A stretch of DNA of 64,000 bases from Acidicapsa ligni (GCF_025685655.1 NZ_JAGSYG010000002.1:310001-374000), one strand, 5' to 3'. Counted from the first letter of the stretch, positions 26,975-36,581 are shown. A program made the numbers and translations. The notes: generated by a model not told the origin, from the sequence alone.

Positions 26975-27313
26975 CTTCTTTCGATATTACATCTCGGGGT
27001 CAAGACAGCACTGCAGCAATCACCTTTGCGTGAGAGGCAGGGTCTCTGCACCAGCTTTGTAGCCGGTAGATATATCGTTCGCCTATCCAGCCTTGCTGCC
27101 GATGGAAATTCTTATTGAAATGAGCAACTTAATCGCGTGATTTAATAATGCTCAGCCTCGCGAATAAAGCACATTTTTCACGGTGCTTTCTCCCCTACTC
27201 CATCCCGTAACTTTGGGAGTACTTGGCGGTGCGTCGGCTAGAGCGACTTTCATGCATCGAATTCGCGGGCACAAAAGATGGCAAGACTGCATGGAAACAT
27301 CTAACATGCTGAT
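26975..27313. other. Divergent intergenic region between bshB1 and rpiA
   Basis: 339 bp without a supported gene. It must contain promoters for bshB1 (-) and rpiA (+). I found no convincing -35/-10 pair, riboswitch or repeat in it. Confidence 0.5.
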
Positions 27314-27991
27314 ATGACAGCTACAGAGGCGAAGCTCTTGGTTGCAAAACGAGCGACCGAGTTTATTGAAGACGGGATGGCGGTTGGACTTGGCACCGGG
27401 TCGACGGCTACGCAGTTCATACAGCAACTTGCTCTTCGCGTAGAGCAAGGGTTGCGAATACGTTGTGTTGGATCTTCAAAGGCCAGCCATGATCTGGCCA
27501 AATCTCTTTCTATTGAGATGACCACATTTCGCGAGACTCCAGTTTTAGATGTTGCCGTTGATGGAGCGGATGAGATCGGTCCTGGGTTGGCTTTGATTAA
27601 AGGCGGCGGTGGTGCTCTTTTGCGCGAAAAGATCGTGATCAGCGCAGCTCGATCTTTCATCGTCATCGCGGATTCGTCGAAGATTGTCGACCGCCTCGGG
27701 CGTTTTCCATTACCGGTCGAAGTGATTCAGATGGCGACGCCTTTAGTTGAGCGGAAGGTACGAGATCTCGGTCTGGAACCGACTCTGCGGCGAGACAAGG
27801 ATGGTAGTCCCCATGTGACGGACGAGGGAAACTACATCCTCGATTGCGCTTGCGGGCAGATTGCTGATCCAGAGCAATTGGCTGCTTCAATTCGCGGAAT
27901 TGTTGGTGTGGTGGAACATGGTTTGTTCCTGGGTATGGCGACGCGGGCGCTTATTGCGTCGGACGAAGGAGTCATCGAGAAAATGCCATAG
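27314..27991 (+). CDS. rpiA: Ribose-5-phosphate isomerase A
   Basis: 225 residues, the normal length. The phosphate loop GLGTGSTA is near residue 25, the catalytic DGADEI near residue 80, KGGGGALLREK follows with the conserved Lys and Glu, and the C-terminal part reads HVTDEGNYILDC and GVVEHGLF. It interconverts ribose 5-phosphate and ribulose 5-phosphate in the non-oxidative pentose phosphate pathway, in the cytoplasm. Its ribosome binding site is weak. Monocistronic by appearance; the next + strand gene is 85 nt away across a tandem repeat. Confidence 0.95.
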   Translation: MTATEAKLLVAKRATEFIEDGMAVGLGTGSTATQFIQQLALRVEQGLRIRCVGSSKASHDLAKSLSIEMTTFRETPVLDVAVDGADEIGPGLALIKGGGGALLREKIVISAARSFIVIADSSKIVDRLGRFPLPVEVIQMATPLVERKVRDLGLEPTLRRDKDGSPHVTDEGNYILDCACGQIADPEQLAASIRGIVGVVEHGLFLGMATRALIASDEGVIEKMP

Positions 27992-28017
27992 GCATTTGCT
28001 ACCAGCAATGTATCGGC

Positions 28018-28067
28018 GACGCCGCGACCTCGATTCATATAAGACGCCGCAGCCTGGATTCATATAA
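28018..28067. repeat. Two tandem 25-bp repeats
   Basis: Units 28018-28042 and 28043-28067 both start GACGCCGC and end GATTCATATAA, with three differences in 25 bases. They lie between rpiA and the next start, 9 nt before ATG 28077. They could be a duplicated operator or a chance slippage duplication. Confidence 0.85.
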
Positions 28068-28076
28068 ATTCATTGC

Positions 28077-29825
28077 ATGCATAGCCGTGTGCCTGGGATG
28101 CCGACGAAATCAAGGCGGACAATACTTGAGTCGCGGCGGCGGTTTTTTAGACAACTTACGGTAGGATGCGGGGCACTACTGCTGCCACGGTTGCCTGCCT
28201 GGGGTGATGCGTCCACTGCTCGATCGTCAGGCCTATTTGAAGAGGTCTCTGCTGTGGTGAGCGGCATACATTGGGTCCACACTGCAGGCATGTCGGCCAT
28301 GAAGTATCTGCCCGAGAGCAGCGGTGCAGGCTGCGCTTTTCTTGATTACGACAACGATGGCTGGATGGATATCTATCTTGTCAACAGCGGCAAGTGTGAT
28401 TTTTATAATCCACTAAAGCCTCTGCGTAATGCGCTCTATCGCAACAATCGCGACGGCACATTTACAGATGTGACTGAGAAGGCTGGCGTGGGTGGCGGCG
28501 GCTATGGCATGGGCGTTGCGGTAGGGGACTGCAACGGCGATGGTTTGCCTGATATCTATGTGACGCAGTATGGACGAAATATTCTGTACCGCAACAACGG
28601 CGATGGAACTTTCACGGATATTACGGAAAGAGCGGGCGTCGGAGCTACGGGTTGGAGTACGAGCGCCGTTTGGTTTGATTATGACAACGATGGGCGGCTC
28701 GATCTTTTCGTCTGCCAGTTCTGCGAATTCGACAAGAGCATGAGCTGTCCGGTTGATCCAGATGGAACGCGGCATTACTGTATCCCGCGCCCATTCAAGC
28801 CGCGTCATAGCTGGCTCTTTCACAACAATGGCGACGGTACATTTACGGATGTAAGCAAAGAGACCGGTATTGCGGAGCATCTGGGTAAAGCGTGGGGAGC
28901 CGTGGCTGCGGATCTCAATAACGACGGCCGCCTGGATTTATTTGTCTCCAATGATACGGTTGAAAATTTCCTATTCATGAATACTGGGAAGAAGTTTGAA
29001 GAAACCGGTCTTACTGCGAATGTTGCTTATAGCACTGCTGGTTTTGCGCGCTCTGGAATGGGCGTAGATGCCGCTGATTTTAATGAGGACGGATGGACGG
29101 ATCTCTTTGTTGCGAACATCAACGATGAGATTTTTTCGCTCTATAAAAACAATCATGATGGCACGTTTGATGATGTCGCAACGTCGATGGGTGTAGGCAG
29201 CGCTACGCGATGGATGAGCGGATGGGGATTGAAGTTTTTTGATTATGACAAGGATGGGAATCTCGACCTGATGTTATCGAATGGATTTCCAGATGACATG
29301 GTTGAGCGGGAATCTCATTTTGTTACTTACAAGGAGCCGCTGCTACTGTTTCATAACGAAGGCAATACGTTCCGAAATGTAAGTGAGCAGGGAGGTATGG
29401 TCTTCACTCGGAAGTTTGCTTCCCGTGGGCTTGCAACGGGGGATTTCAACAATGATGGCGCTATCGATGTGCTAATCAATGTAAATGATGCGGCTCCTCT
29501 ACTGCTCAAAAACAATGCGGGGGCAGGCAATCACTGGCTTGGTGTGAAGCTGGTGGGCCGTAAGTGCAATACGGATGCTATCGGCGCGTGTGTGAGTTAT
29601 CAGGCGGGAGATAGGATTCGCCATCGCATGAAAATTGGGGGCGGAAGTTTTCTGTCAGCGCACGATCCGCGATTGGTGCTCGGTGCTGGTGCGCACGCTA
29701 AGATCGACTGGGTTGAAGTGTCATGGCCGCAACCGAGTGGAGTGGTGGAGCGGTTTACGAACCTGCCGATCGATCGCTATATCGCCCTGGTTGAGGGTAC
29801 TGGTCAAACAATAAAAAAGCCCTGA
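28077..29825 (+). CDS. Tat-exported FG-GAP/VCBS repeat protein with ASPIC/UnbV domain (CRTAC1-like)
   Basis: 582 residues; ATG 28098 is an alternative start. The N-terminus carries a twin-arginine motif (S-R-R-R-F-F-R) followed by a hydrophobic stretch, so folded export by Tat is predicted. Seven FG-GAP-like repeats with DxDxDG calcium-type loops follow (for example DYDNDGWMDIYLVN, DLNNDGRLDLFVSN), forming an integrin-like propeller. The last ~100 residues match the ASPIC/UnbV domain (NHWLGVKLVG near the start, ARIDWVEV-type strand later). Such proteins are common in Acidobacteriota and Planctomycetota; their role is not established, and binding or adhesion is inferred. The gene ends head-to-head with the glutaminase gene at a shared hairpin. 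Confidence 0.85.
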   Translation: MHSRVPGMPTKSRRTILESRRRFFRQLTVGCGALLLPRLPAWGDASTARSSGLFEEVSAVVSGIHWVHTAGMSAMKYLPESSGAGCAFLDYDNDGWMDIYLVNSGKCDFYNPLKPLRNALYRNNRDGTFTDVTEKAGVGGGGYGMGVAVGDCNGDGLPDIYVTQYGRNILYRNNGDGTFTDITERAGVGATGWSTSAVWFDYDNDGRLDLFVCQFCEFDKSMSCPVDPDGTRHYCIPRPFKPRHSWLFHNNGDGTFTDVSKETGIAEHLGKAWGAVAADLNNDGRLDLFVSNDTVENFLFMNTGKKFEETGLTANVAYSTAGFARSGMGVDAADFNEDGWTDLFVANINDEIFSLYKNNHDGTFDDVATSMGVGSATRWMSGWGLKFFDYDKDGNLDLMLSNGFPDDMVERESHFVTYKEPLLLFHNEGNTFRNVSEQGGMVFTRKFASRGLATGDFNNDGAIDVLINVNDAAPLLLKNNAGAGNHWLGVKLVGRKCNTDAIGACVSYQAGDRIRHRMKIGGGSFLSAHDPRLVLGAGAHAKIDWVEVSWPQPSGVVERFTNLPIDRYIALVEGTGQTIKKP

Positions 29826-29829
29826 GCAA

Positions 29830-29872
29830 AAGTTCTGAGCAGTCGAATCATTCGATCTACTGCTCAGAACTT
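29830..29872. terminator. Bidirectional hairpin between convergent genes
   Basis: AAGTTCTGAGCAGT pairs with ACTGCTCAGAACTT, a perfect 14-bp stem, with a 15-nt loop that can itself form CGAA/TTCG. It lies in the 63-bp gap between the ASPIC/UnbV gene (+) and the glutaminase-family gene (-) and is flanked by short A/T runs. Confidence 0.8.
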
Positions 29873-29888
29873 CTTATTCAAGGCTTGT

Positions 29889-31964
29889 CTATTCGTGTCG
29901 AGCCGCGATTGCGCGCCACTTTGCTGTGAGTTGCTTATCTGACAACGCCTTGATGAACACACCGCCAACTACACTTCGTGCCTGGAAGCCGATCTGCTTT
30001 CCGGTCTTTGTGTCATACCAGTCGGTCAGGGGGACGCGGCTTGGCGTCTCGTTCATCCACTGATAAATAGGGTCGACGATTGCGTTGAACTGCTCTGGTT
30101 TTGAAGCCAGGGTTGCAGTCCAGATAGACCAATCGAGCTTGGTGTAATCAGCGCGGCTATCGAGGGGAAGACCATAGCTGTTGATCTTCGTTAGGTAGTA
30201 GGTCATGTCTGTTTCGCGAACGCTGCTGGGAAACAAGTTGTAATCCAGAACGATATCCCACACGAGGTTGTATTTTTGGCTCCATGTGCCGGGGCTGTTG
30301 AAGGCGAGCTTGTAGTGATCACCCTCCTGGGCCATGCCGACCCATTTGCCTGCCATGGTTTTTGCTGCGCTCTCATAGTCCTTTGCTACGCTCTCTTGCT
30401 TTAACAGACGTGCGAGGTCTGCGTAAGCGGCGAGGGCGTCGATGGCTTTGATAGAGAGATTGGCGTTGTGTGCAACGTGACCTGCGAAGTCATCGGTTGT
30501 AAGTTGATTCTCCGGGTCGAGGCCTTTTTCGCGAAGATATTTTGCCCAGCTAGTAAGTTGTGGCCAGTAGCGTTCTGCGAGTTGTGCATTGCCCTCCGCA
30601 CGCGCAACTGCGTCGACAAGGATGAGCATGTTACCGCTCTCCTCGACGGGCATCTGATCGTCTTCTGTCTGTTCACCGCCGCCATAAACCTGACCATTTG
30701 CCAATGGATACTGGCCGAGATCGTGTGGTGAGAAAGGGAATTTCCATCGTGCAAGCGCAGAGTATTCGAGGACAGGAAGCAGTTGCGCTTCGAGTAGCTT
30801 GGGTTGGAAGAATAGGAAAAACGGAGCGGAGGGATAGAGCACATCAACCGTGGCAATGCAGCCGTTTGAGAAGTTCTCTTTAGCGAAGAGCATTGGATCG
30901 CCGTTGGCATCGGCCGCGAGACCGTGAGCTGCAATCGTTTGCCGATAGGATAGGATTCCGATTGCTGCGTAGTGCGCGCCACCGACCTTGGTGAGATCTG
31001 CTGTCAATTCTTTGTCAAATGCATCGCCGCGTTTATCGAGCGCGACATATTGATCTTCTGCGGTATCCAGCATCTTTTCGACAGGCATGTTGTTCCGCTG
31101 CCAATACTCGCGAAGATTACGTTGCAGATATTGAATCGCATAGTCTTCGGTATACGAGACCAGCAGGTGCCGACTCACGGGCTGTGTGTTGACAGAACCG
31201 AAGTTGAGTATGGCTGTTAGATGAGAGCTTCTGCCTGCAGACTCTGGCATGTCGAGTGAGTCGCTTGTGGGCAGCGTTCCCTTATCGACGAACGTATCTA
31301 ATGCGTTGGGTGCTATCGCTGTAGTTGAATCTTCGTTCTTTGGAATAGCGAGATGGAAATAGCCCCAATCAATGCGAAGGTTATCGCCCGAGCGATTGAG
31401 TAGATTCTGATCACGAGAACCGACAGATATAACGTTCAACAGAGTCGTCTGGTTTCGTGAGGCTACGACCTTTTGGCTGCGATCGTTCACTGCAATGATG
31501 GGATCTACATCGATAAGAATGGAGACCTGATGAGCGGATCCATCTGTTGATGTAGCGCTCCATGTTAGGTACGTTACCGGGCGTGAAAGCAGGTCCAGGT
31601 CACTCATGATTGCGGGGGTAAAGAAGGTGAGTTCAATTGCTACGCCGCTCTGCCTGAACTCATATCGCGTATGTGTAGGTGTAACAGAACTGGCATTCTG
31701 CTGCATCGCCGGAACGTTGTCGGGATTGCTGCCCATGAAGCGATAGGGCTTGCCATCAATGCGCGCCAGACCTGCGATGGGTTGATGTGCTCCAGTCCAA
31801 TGTGTTGTGTCTGAATCTGTGAGCTTATCGGTCGTGGACCAGATGCTGAAGTAGGGATCATGCGTGATGAGTGGCGTGGCTGGCGGTCTCTGTTGCGATA
31901 CTGCCGAACCAAGGCAGAGAAAGATAGCGGAAAGAAAAGCCAATGTCGATGGGACGGTCTTCAT
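29889..31964 (-). CDS. Exported glutaminase-family protein (DUF5127/DUF4965/DUF1793 type)
   Basis: 691 residues from the - strand ATG with first base 31964 (MKTVPST), preceded by GAGGA. The longer frame from 32090 overlaps the TPR gene. The signal peptide ends near AVSQQ. An N-terminal beta-sandwich (TPLITHDPYFSIWS, LARIDGKPYRFMG) precedes a C-terminal (alpha/alpha)6-like part with GGEQTEDDQMPVEESGNM and LREKGLDPENQLTTDDFAGH, the pattern of fungal GtaA-like glutaminase-family proteins. Enzyme activity in bacteria is uncertain; some relatives may be glycoside hydrolases. It is the last gene of a probable operon with a TPR protein and a TonB receptor, so it may process a ligand taken up by that system. 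Confidence 0.85.
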   Translation of the reverse strand: MKTVPSTLAFLSAIFLCLGSAVSQQRPPATPLITHDPYFSIWSTTDKLTDSDTTHWTGAHQPIAGLARIDGKPYRFMGSNPDNVPAMQQNASSVTPTHTRYEFRQSGVAIELTFFTPAIMSDLDLLSRPVTYLTWSATSTDGSAHQVSILIDVDPIIAVNDRSQKVVASRNQTTLLNVISVGSRDQNLLNRSGDNLRIDWGYFHLAIPKNEDSTTAIAPNALDTFVDKGTLPTSDSLDMPESAGRSSHLTAILNFGSVNTQPVSRHLLVSYTEDYAIQYLQRNLREYWQRNNMPVEKMLDTAEDQYVALDKRGDAFDKELTADLTKVGGAHYAAIGILSYRQTIAAHGLAADANGDPMLFAKENFSNGCIATVDVLYPSAPFFLFFQPKLLEAQLLPVLEYSALARWKFPFSPHDLGQYPLANGQVYGGGEQTEDDQMPVEESGNMLILVDAVARAEGNAQLAERYWPQLTSWAKYLREKGLDPENQLTTDDFAGHVAHNANLSIKAIDALAAYADLARLLKQESVAKDYESAAKTMAGKWVGMAQEGDHYKLAFNSPGTWSQKYNLVWDIVLDYNLFPSSVRETDMTYYLTKINSYGLPLDSRADYTKLDWSIWTATLASKPEQFNAIVDPIYQWMNETPSRVPLTDWYDTKTGKQIGFQARSVVGGVFIKALSDKQLTAKWRAIAARHE

Positions 31965-32016
31965 GAAATCCTCTTTGAGAAAAGACAGTTTGTAAAGCTG
32001 GTTCGGGTTGTGTTTG

Positions 32017-33267
32017 TTATCTGGGAGTGGATGTTTGGCCTGAGTCCGACTGATTCCCAATTGTTGCTGAAGGGTTTCGCCAATTGGCATTCCTTATTTC
32101 TTTGAGGCGTTTTGCCATCGCCGCGCTCTTATCCTTGTCTCCGAGTTGTGCGTACGCTCTAGCCAATAGAAAGTAAGCTTGCTCCTCAGTTGGATTGTCT
32201 TGAATTGCCATATTGAGCTGAGCTACTGCATCGACAGTATGGCTTTGATTTAACAATATCCGACCGATCTCCAAACGTGCAGGAGCATAGTGAGCGTCTA
32301 TCGCCAGAGCCTTTGTTAACTGGGCTTCGGCCTCATCCTGATCTTGTTTTGTCTGTAGTGCAAGCGCGAGTTGATAATAGGTGCGTGGCTGGTTCGGTGA
32401 CAGTTCGATTGATTCGTGATATTCGGTAATCGCCTTATCTGTGTCGTTCAATTTGAGGAGTGTGTTTCCCAGCAGTAAGTGGGCCTGGTAGGATTTTGGG
32501 TCTAAGGCGATAGCGTGCTTTAGGTCATCGCGAGCGGTGTCATAGAGAACTGCGTCATACTCGCTTTCGGCAATCGTGATCAGGAATTGTGGAGAGTCTG
32601 CGTAGGTGTTTCGCTGCGGTTGTAGAAGAGAGGTTGCTTCCTTGAATCGACCTTCAAGCTGTAGCGTGTTTGCGAGTAGTAGCAGAGATTGAATAGACGG
32701 ATACGATTTGTAGTTGATCTCGGCTATGGTTTGTGCGGAGGTTAGTTGATGGCTGGAGATAAATACGAGGGTTGCCAGTTGTAACTCCTGAGCTGGCGTC
32801 TTTGCAGTGGCATGAAAACCCTTGAGTGCCTCTGCTGCTTGATCGATTTGACCTGTACCGAAAAATTCGCGAGCCAGTGAGGCTGCGATGCTGGTATTCA
32901 TCGGCCATATGGAATGAGCTTGTTGCAATACTTGTTTTGCCTTAGGTATATCACCGCTTTCATCGAAAGAAGCTGCGAGCAATAGGCTCACTCGCACGTC
33001 GCAATTCAAATCGGAAAATGGTTGCAGTGTCGTGGCGGCATCCTGATAGTGTGCGCTTTGCATGAAGGTGCTCGCTTTGCCAAGTACCGCTTCTATTGCA
33101 TCTTGTGATGGACATCTCCTGTTCGTTTTTGAGTCATGTTTTACTGAACTTCCGGGACTATTGCCGACACTATGCTGCTGGGCCGTCGCCGCAGTTGTTG
33201 GACTACCGAATTGGCAGACAACAACTGCAGCGGTGAGGATGAGAACAAGTCGCCTTGTTCGTCGCAT
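32017..33267 (-). CDS. Exported tetratricopeptide-repeat protein
   Basis: 416 residues from the - strand ATG with first base 33267 (MRRTRRL). The longer frame to 33363 overlaps the TonB receptor and lacks support. A signal peptide covers about residues 1-28. At least eight TPR-like helix pairs follow, clearest in the C-terminal half (SYQAHLLLGNTLLKLNDTDK, PRTYYQLALALQTKQDQDEA, AYFLLARAYAQLGDKDKSAA). TPR proteins act as protein-interaction scaffolds. The gene lies 19 nt after the receptor stop and 52 nt before the glutaminase-family gene, so it could play a SusD-like partner role in the periplasm or at the outer membrane. That role is inference. Confidence 0.8.
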   Translation of the reverse strand: MRRTRRLVLILTAAVVVCQFGSPTTAATAQQHSVGNSPGSSVKHDSKTNRRCPSQDAIEAVLGKASTFMQSAHYQDAATTLQPFSDLNCDVRVSLLLAASFDESGDIPKAKQVLQQAHSIWPMNTSIAASLAREFFGTGQIDQAAEALKGFHATAKTPAQELQLATLVFISSHQLTSAQTIAEINYKSYPSIQSLLLLANTLQLEGRFKEATSLLQPQRNTYADSPQFLITIAESEYDAVLYDTARDDLKHAIALDPKSYQAHLLLGNTLLKLNDTDKAITEYHESIELSPNQPRTYYQLALALQTKQDQDEAEAQLTKALAIDAHYAPARLEIGRILLNQSHTVDAVAQLNMAIQDNPTEEQAYFLLARAYAQLGDKDKSAAMAKRLKEIRNANWRNPSATIGNQSDSGQTSTPR

Positions 33268-33286
33268 TGGCAAGAATGCCACGGGA

Positions 33287-36200
33287 TTAGAAGGCGAACC
33301 GCAGGCTAAGTTGAATTTCACGTGCTGGCCCTGCGCCTTGAACATAACCGAATCTGGTGTCATTCACTCCCGTATCCAATCCGTTGAAGTTGACGCGATT
33401 GAAGGCATTGAACACGTCCGCTCTGAAGGTTAAACCATATCGGTCGACAAATTTCCATGTTTTGTCGCCTGACAGATCCCAATCCGCGGATCCGGGGCCA
33501 TATACGCTCTGTACGGAAGAGTTTCCCTGGACACCTACTCCAGTTACAGGTTGAACGTTTTGTATGTTGAAGTATGGTCCAAGTTTTCCATGCTTGCCCA
33601 GGTCGCCATTTAACGATGAGTTATTCACTGGACCAGTGACGTTAGGCAATGCGTTGACGAAGATTCCGAGGGATTGGTTGCTGCCGAGTGTCAGCCAGGG
33701 GCCGGAGTGAAGAGAAGCGATCGCAGCGAGCTTCCAGCCGCCAACAACTGCATCCATGAGAGCGCCTTTGTTGAGGAAGGCCTTGCCGTGTCCGAATGGG
33801 AGCTCATAGATAGCGTTGGCCACTAGGTTTCGAGTCAGGTCTAACTGGCAATGACCACGATCGAGCCTCATGTCAAGAGGATGCCATGAGAACACATCCT
33901 GCCACGGCCAGCCGAGGCACTTAGAGAATGTGTAGGAGCCGAGTACGGAGAAGCCCGAGCTATAACGATGCTCAGCGCGAATGATCAGACCGTTGTATAT
34001 GGAGCTACCCGAGTTAGTGTTCTCTTGAACCCCGTTCCAGCCAGGAAATGGGAAGGTTCCGTCCGGGTTCTCGGGATCGATGTTAGGTCGCTCTTCATAG
34101 TGATGCGCTGCGCTTCCTAGGTACGAAACTCCGAAGAGCCAGTTCTTCAACGTGTGATCGATCGAAAGGTTCCACTCGTAGGTGTATGGAGTTTTGCCGT
34201 TAGGTTGGATGAACGAAGCTGTCGGACCTCCGCCTTGTACATTTGAAGCGAAGAGCTGGCTGAGGTTGAAGTTGAGAGGTTGCCCAACCGGTGAGTTGTT
34301 ATAGCCCTGAATCAAATAAAACTTGGTTGTATCTACTTCTACTTCGTATTGGTTGATATTTGGTTGCAGGTAATAGAGTCCGAATCCACCTTTGACGTCT
34401 GTGTTACTCAACGGAGTCCAATTGAAACCAAACCTCGGCGCGAAGTTTGTGTATATAGGCTTGACCATGTTTCTGCCAAGGCCGAGGGTGCTTGTGTCTG
34501 GATACGAAAGGTCCTGATTGGTTGCAACATCAAAACTTCCGACGTGATTGCGTGTGTCGACGGGCGGTTGGCCATGTTCCCAACGTCCGCCAACATTGAT
34601 GCTCAGATGACGGCTGACTTGAATATTGTCCTGAATGTAGTAGGACTGATACCACATTCTCAAATTGAGTGTTGGATCGCCAATCGCGGTAGAACTGGAA
34701 GTTGGAATTCCAAGAAGGAGGTCGGCGACGGGATCTCCGCTGTAACTTCCGTTGAAGGAGATAGAGGTTGCCGCCCAGTCTTCATACATGAAAATTGGTT
34801 GATAGCGGATATCGAGACCTGCCGTGATCTGATGCCTGCCCTTCTGCCAGGAGAGTGCTTCCGTCCACATGTTCAAGCCTTCGCGGACGATGTCTGTGCC
34901 CTCTGTCGAACCGGGATTGGCATAGTTCGTTACACCAATGGATGGAGGCCCGTAGGAGCCGGGCTGGTCTACTTCATTAATAAGTCCAAGAGGATTAGCT
35001 TTAGATGCATCATAGCCATCTGCGCGTTGTTCGCCGACAGCGGTATGAGCCCATCCATATCGAACGTTGTTGATCAGGTTAGGAGAAAAAACATGAGTCC
35101 ATCCAATCCCTAAATTTTTGGGATCTGAAGGATATATGATCTCTCTCGATGGAGTGATGTCTGTCACATTTGTGGTCTGATTCTGATTGGTAAAACGGGC
35201 AAAGACGCTGTCCTTGCCTGAGATGGCATAGTCGAACCTGACGTTTTCCTGGTTCCAGTTGTCGGTTGTGTTCGCGACATAGAAATAATTTTGGCCGCCG
35301 GGATAGGAGCCATTGGCCGCGGGGTACAGCGCTAATACTTTCTGCGCGACGGGGTTGAAGTAGGTGCCTGGGATCTGATTGCCGGGAAATATCGCATAGC
35401 CGGTTGGGGTGTTTGGATCGCTTATGTATGGGTTATAAAGCTGTCCTGCATAACCGCTGAAGTTACCCGCGAGTTGTTGTGCGTTCGGGACATTGACGTA
35501 GTTATCCGCAGGGAATATCTGCCGGAAACCCTCGTAGTTGCCGAAGAAGAACATCTTGTTCTTCCTGATTGGGCCGCCGAGGCTTGCTCCAAACTGGTTC
35601 TGGTGAAACGGTGGCGCAGCGCCTGCGTCGAAATAATTTCGCGCATCGAAATCGTTGTTGCGAATGTACTCGTATGCGTTGCCGTGAAACTGATTCGTGC
35701 CGGATTTAGTAACGACGTTAATGAATGCTGCGCCGTTTCCATATGCTGCGGATGACCCGGATTGTTCGACTTTAAACTCCTGAGTGAAGTCGGGTGAGGG
35801 AAGCAGTCCGGCTGCTCCGTACCATGCATTGCGTGTTTCGATGCCATCGTATAGATAGCTTGCGTCGTCTTCTCTCAGGCCTGCGATGGCTAGAGCTACT
35901 GTTTGAGTGCCGGTCCATTGTGAGGCCGGGGAACTCATGCCGGAAATGATCGGTGTAACACCGGCGGAAAGCTGGGCCAGTTGGAGAACGTCGCGACCAT
36001 TCAATGGCATATCTTGAATTTGCTGATTCTCGATGATCTGCCCTTGGTTTGACGCCTGAGTATCCAGCAGCAATGCTCCTGCGGATACTGAAACGGTCTG
36101 AGTAGTCCCGCCGACTCCGAGTGCGATGTTTTCCTGAATCTGTTGATCGACGAAGAGTTGGAAGGGCTGGAGATGCTGTGTTTCAAATCCACTTTTTGTT

Positions 36201-36496
36201 ACTTCCATCGTGTAGGTTCCAGGAGGAAGTTGTGTCACATGGTATGCGCCAACGTTATCGCTGCCTGCGTGGTAGGTAATTCCTGTCGCCGTGTTGACGA
36301 CTGAAATACTCGCTCCAGCTACGACTGCGCCCGTCGTGTCTGTTACCGTTCCATTGACGGCGCTGGTCGTGCTCTGTGCATGGCCTGCTACTGCAGCGAA
36401 GATTATGACGGCCAGGGCCAGCATGAGAGTCCCAAGGATCATCTGCTTTCGCAGGTGTGTGGGCGATACACTCACATACTCTATATTTCGCTTCAT
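33287..36496 (-). CDS. Oar-like TonB-dependent receptor
   Basis: 1069 residues from the - strand ATG with first base 36496, preceded by AGGAGG at 6 nt spacing. The signal peptide ends near GHAQS. A carboxypeptidase-regulatory domain (~45-125: NGTVTDTTGAVVAGASISVV) comes first, then a plug (MPLNGRDVLQLAQLSAGV) and a large barrel ending in the aromatic strand EIQLSLRFAF. Predicted to import a ligand across the outer membrane with TonB. It is the first gene of the receptor-TPR-glutaminase operon. A palindrome flanked by direct repeats lies in its upstream region. Confidence 0.9.
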   Translation of the reverse strand: MKRNIEYVSVSPTHLRKQMILGTLMLALAVIIFAAVAGHAQSTTSAVNGTVTDTTGAVVAGASISVVNTATGITYHAGSDNVGAYHVTQLPPGTYTMEVTKSGFETQHLQPFQLFVDQQIQENIALGVGGTTQTVSVSAGALLLDTQASNQGQIIENQQIQDMPLNGRDVLQLAQLSAGVTPIISGMSSPASQWTGTQTVALAIAGLREDDASYLYDGIETRNAWYGAAGLLPSPDFTQEFKVEQSGSSAAYGNGAAFINVVTKSGTNQFHGNAYEYIRNNDFDARNYFDAGAAPPFHQNQFGASLGGPIRKNKMFFFGNYEGFRQIFPADNYVNVPNAQQLAGNFSGYAGQLYNPYISDPNTPTGYAIFPGNQIPGTYFNPVAQKVLALYPAANGSYPGGQNYFYVANTTDNWNQENVRFDYAISGKDSVFARFTNQNQTTNVTDITPSREIIYPSDPKNLGIGWTHVFSPNLINNVRYGWAHTAVGEQRADGYDASKANPLGLINEVDQPGSYGPPSIGVTNYANPGSTEGTDIVREGLNMWTEALSWQKGRHQITAGLDIRYQPIFMYEDWAATSISFNGSYSGDPVADLLLGIPTSSSTAIGDPTLNLRMWYQSYYIQDNIQVSRHLSINVGGRWEHGQPPVDTRNHVGSFDVATNQDLSYPDTSTLGLGRNMVKPIYTNFAPRFGFNWTPLSNTDVKGGFGLYYLQPNINQYEVEVDTTKFYLIQGYNNSPVGQPLNFNLSQLFASNVQGGGPTASFIQPNGKTPYTYEWNLSIDHTLKNWLFGVSYLGSAAHHYEERPNIDPENPDGTFPFPGWNGVQENTNSGSSIYNGLIIRAEHRYSSGFSVLGSYTFSKCLGWPWQDVFSWHPLDMRLDRGHCQLDLTRNLVANAIYELPFGHGKAFLNKGALMDAVVGGWKLAAIASLHSGPWLTLGSNQSLGIFVNALPNVTGPVNNSSLNGDLGKHGKLGPYFNIQNVQPVTGVGVQGNSSVQSVYGPGSADWDLSGDKTWKFVDRYGLTFRADVFNAFNRVNFNGLDTGVNDTRFGYVQGAGPAREIQLSLRFAF

Positions 36497-36524
36497 CTCT
36501 TGCCTCCTGAAGTCTTGCATCGGT

Positions 36525-36581
36525 ATGCCTCATGGTTGGCTCCTGAGGGCGATGTAATCATTTACATTGCATGCCTCATGG
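36525..36581 (-). promoter_or_regulatory. Palindrome flanked by 11-bp direct repeats upstream of the receptor operon
   Basis: ATGCCTCATGG occurs at 36525-36535 and again at 36571-36581. Between them is the palindrome ATGTAA-TCAT-TTACAT at 36552-36567. All lie 29-85 bp upstream of the receptor start on the - strand. The arrangement suggests a regulator binding region, but the regulator is unknown. Confidence 0.5.

Noticed and set aside
33310-33325. TTTCACGTGCTGG as a second parS-like site
   Set aside because: Only one half matches the ParB consensus and it lies inside the TonB receptor coding sequence.
34349-35113. + strand frame of 254 residues inside the TonB receptor at 33287-36496
   Set aside because: Antisense to a clear TonB-receptor barrel; composition artefact.
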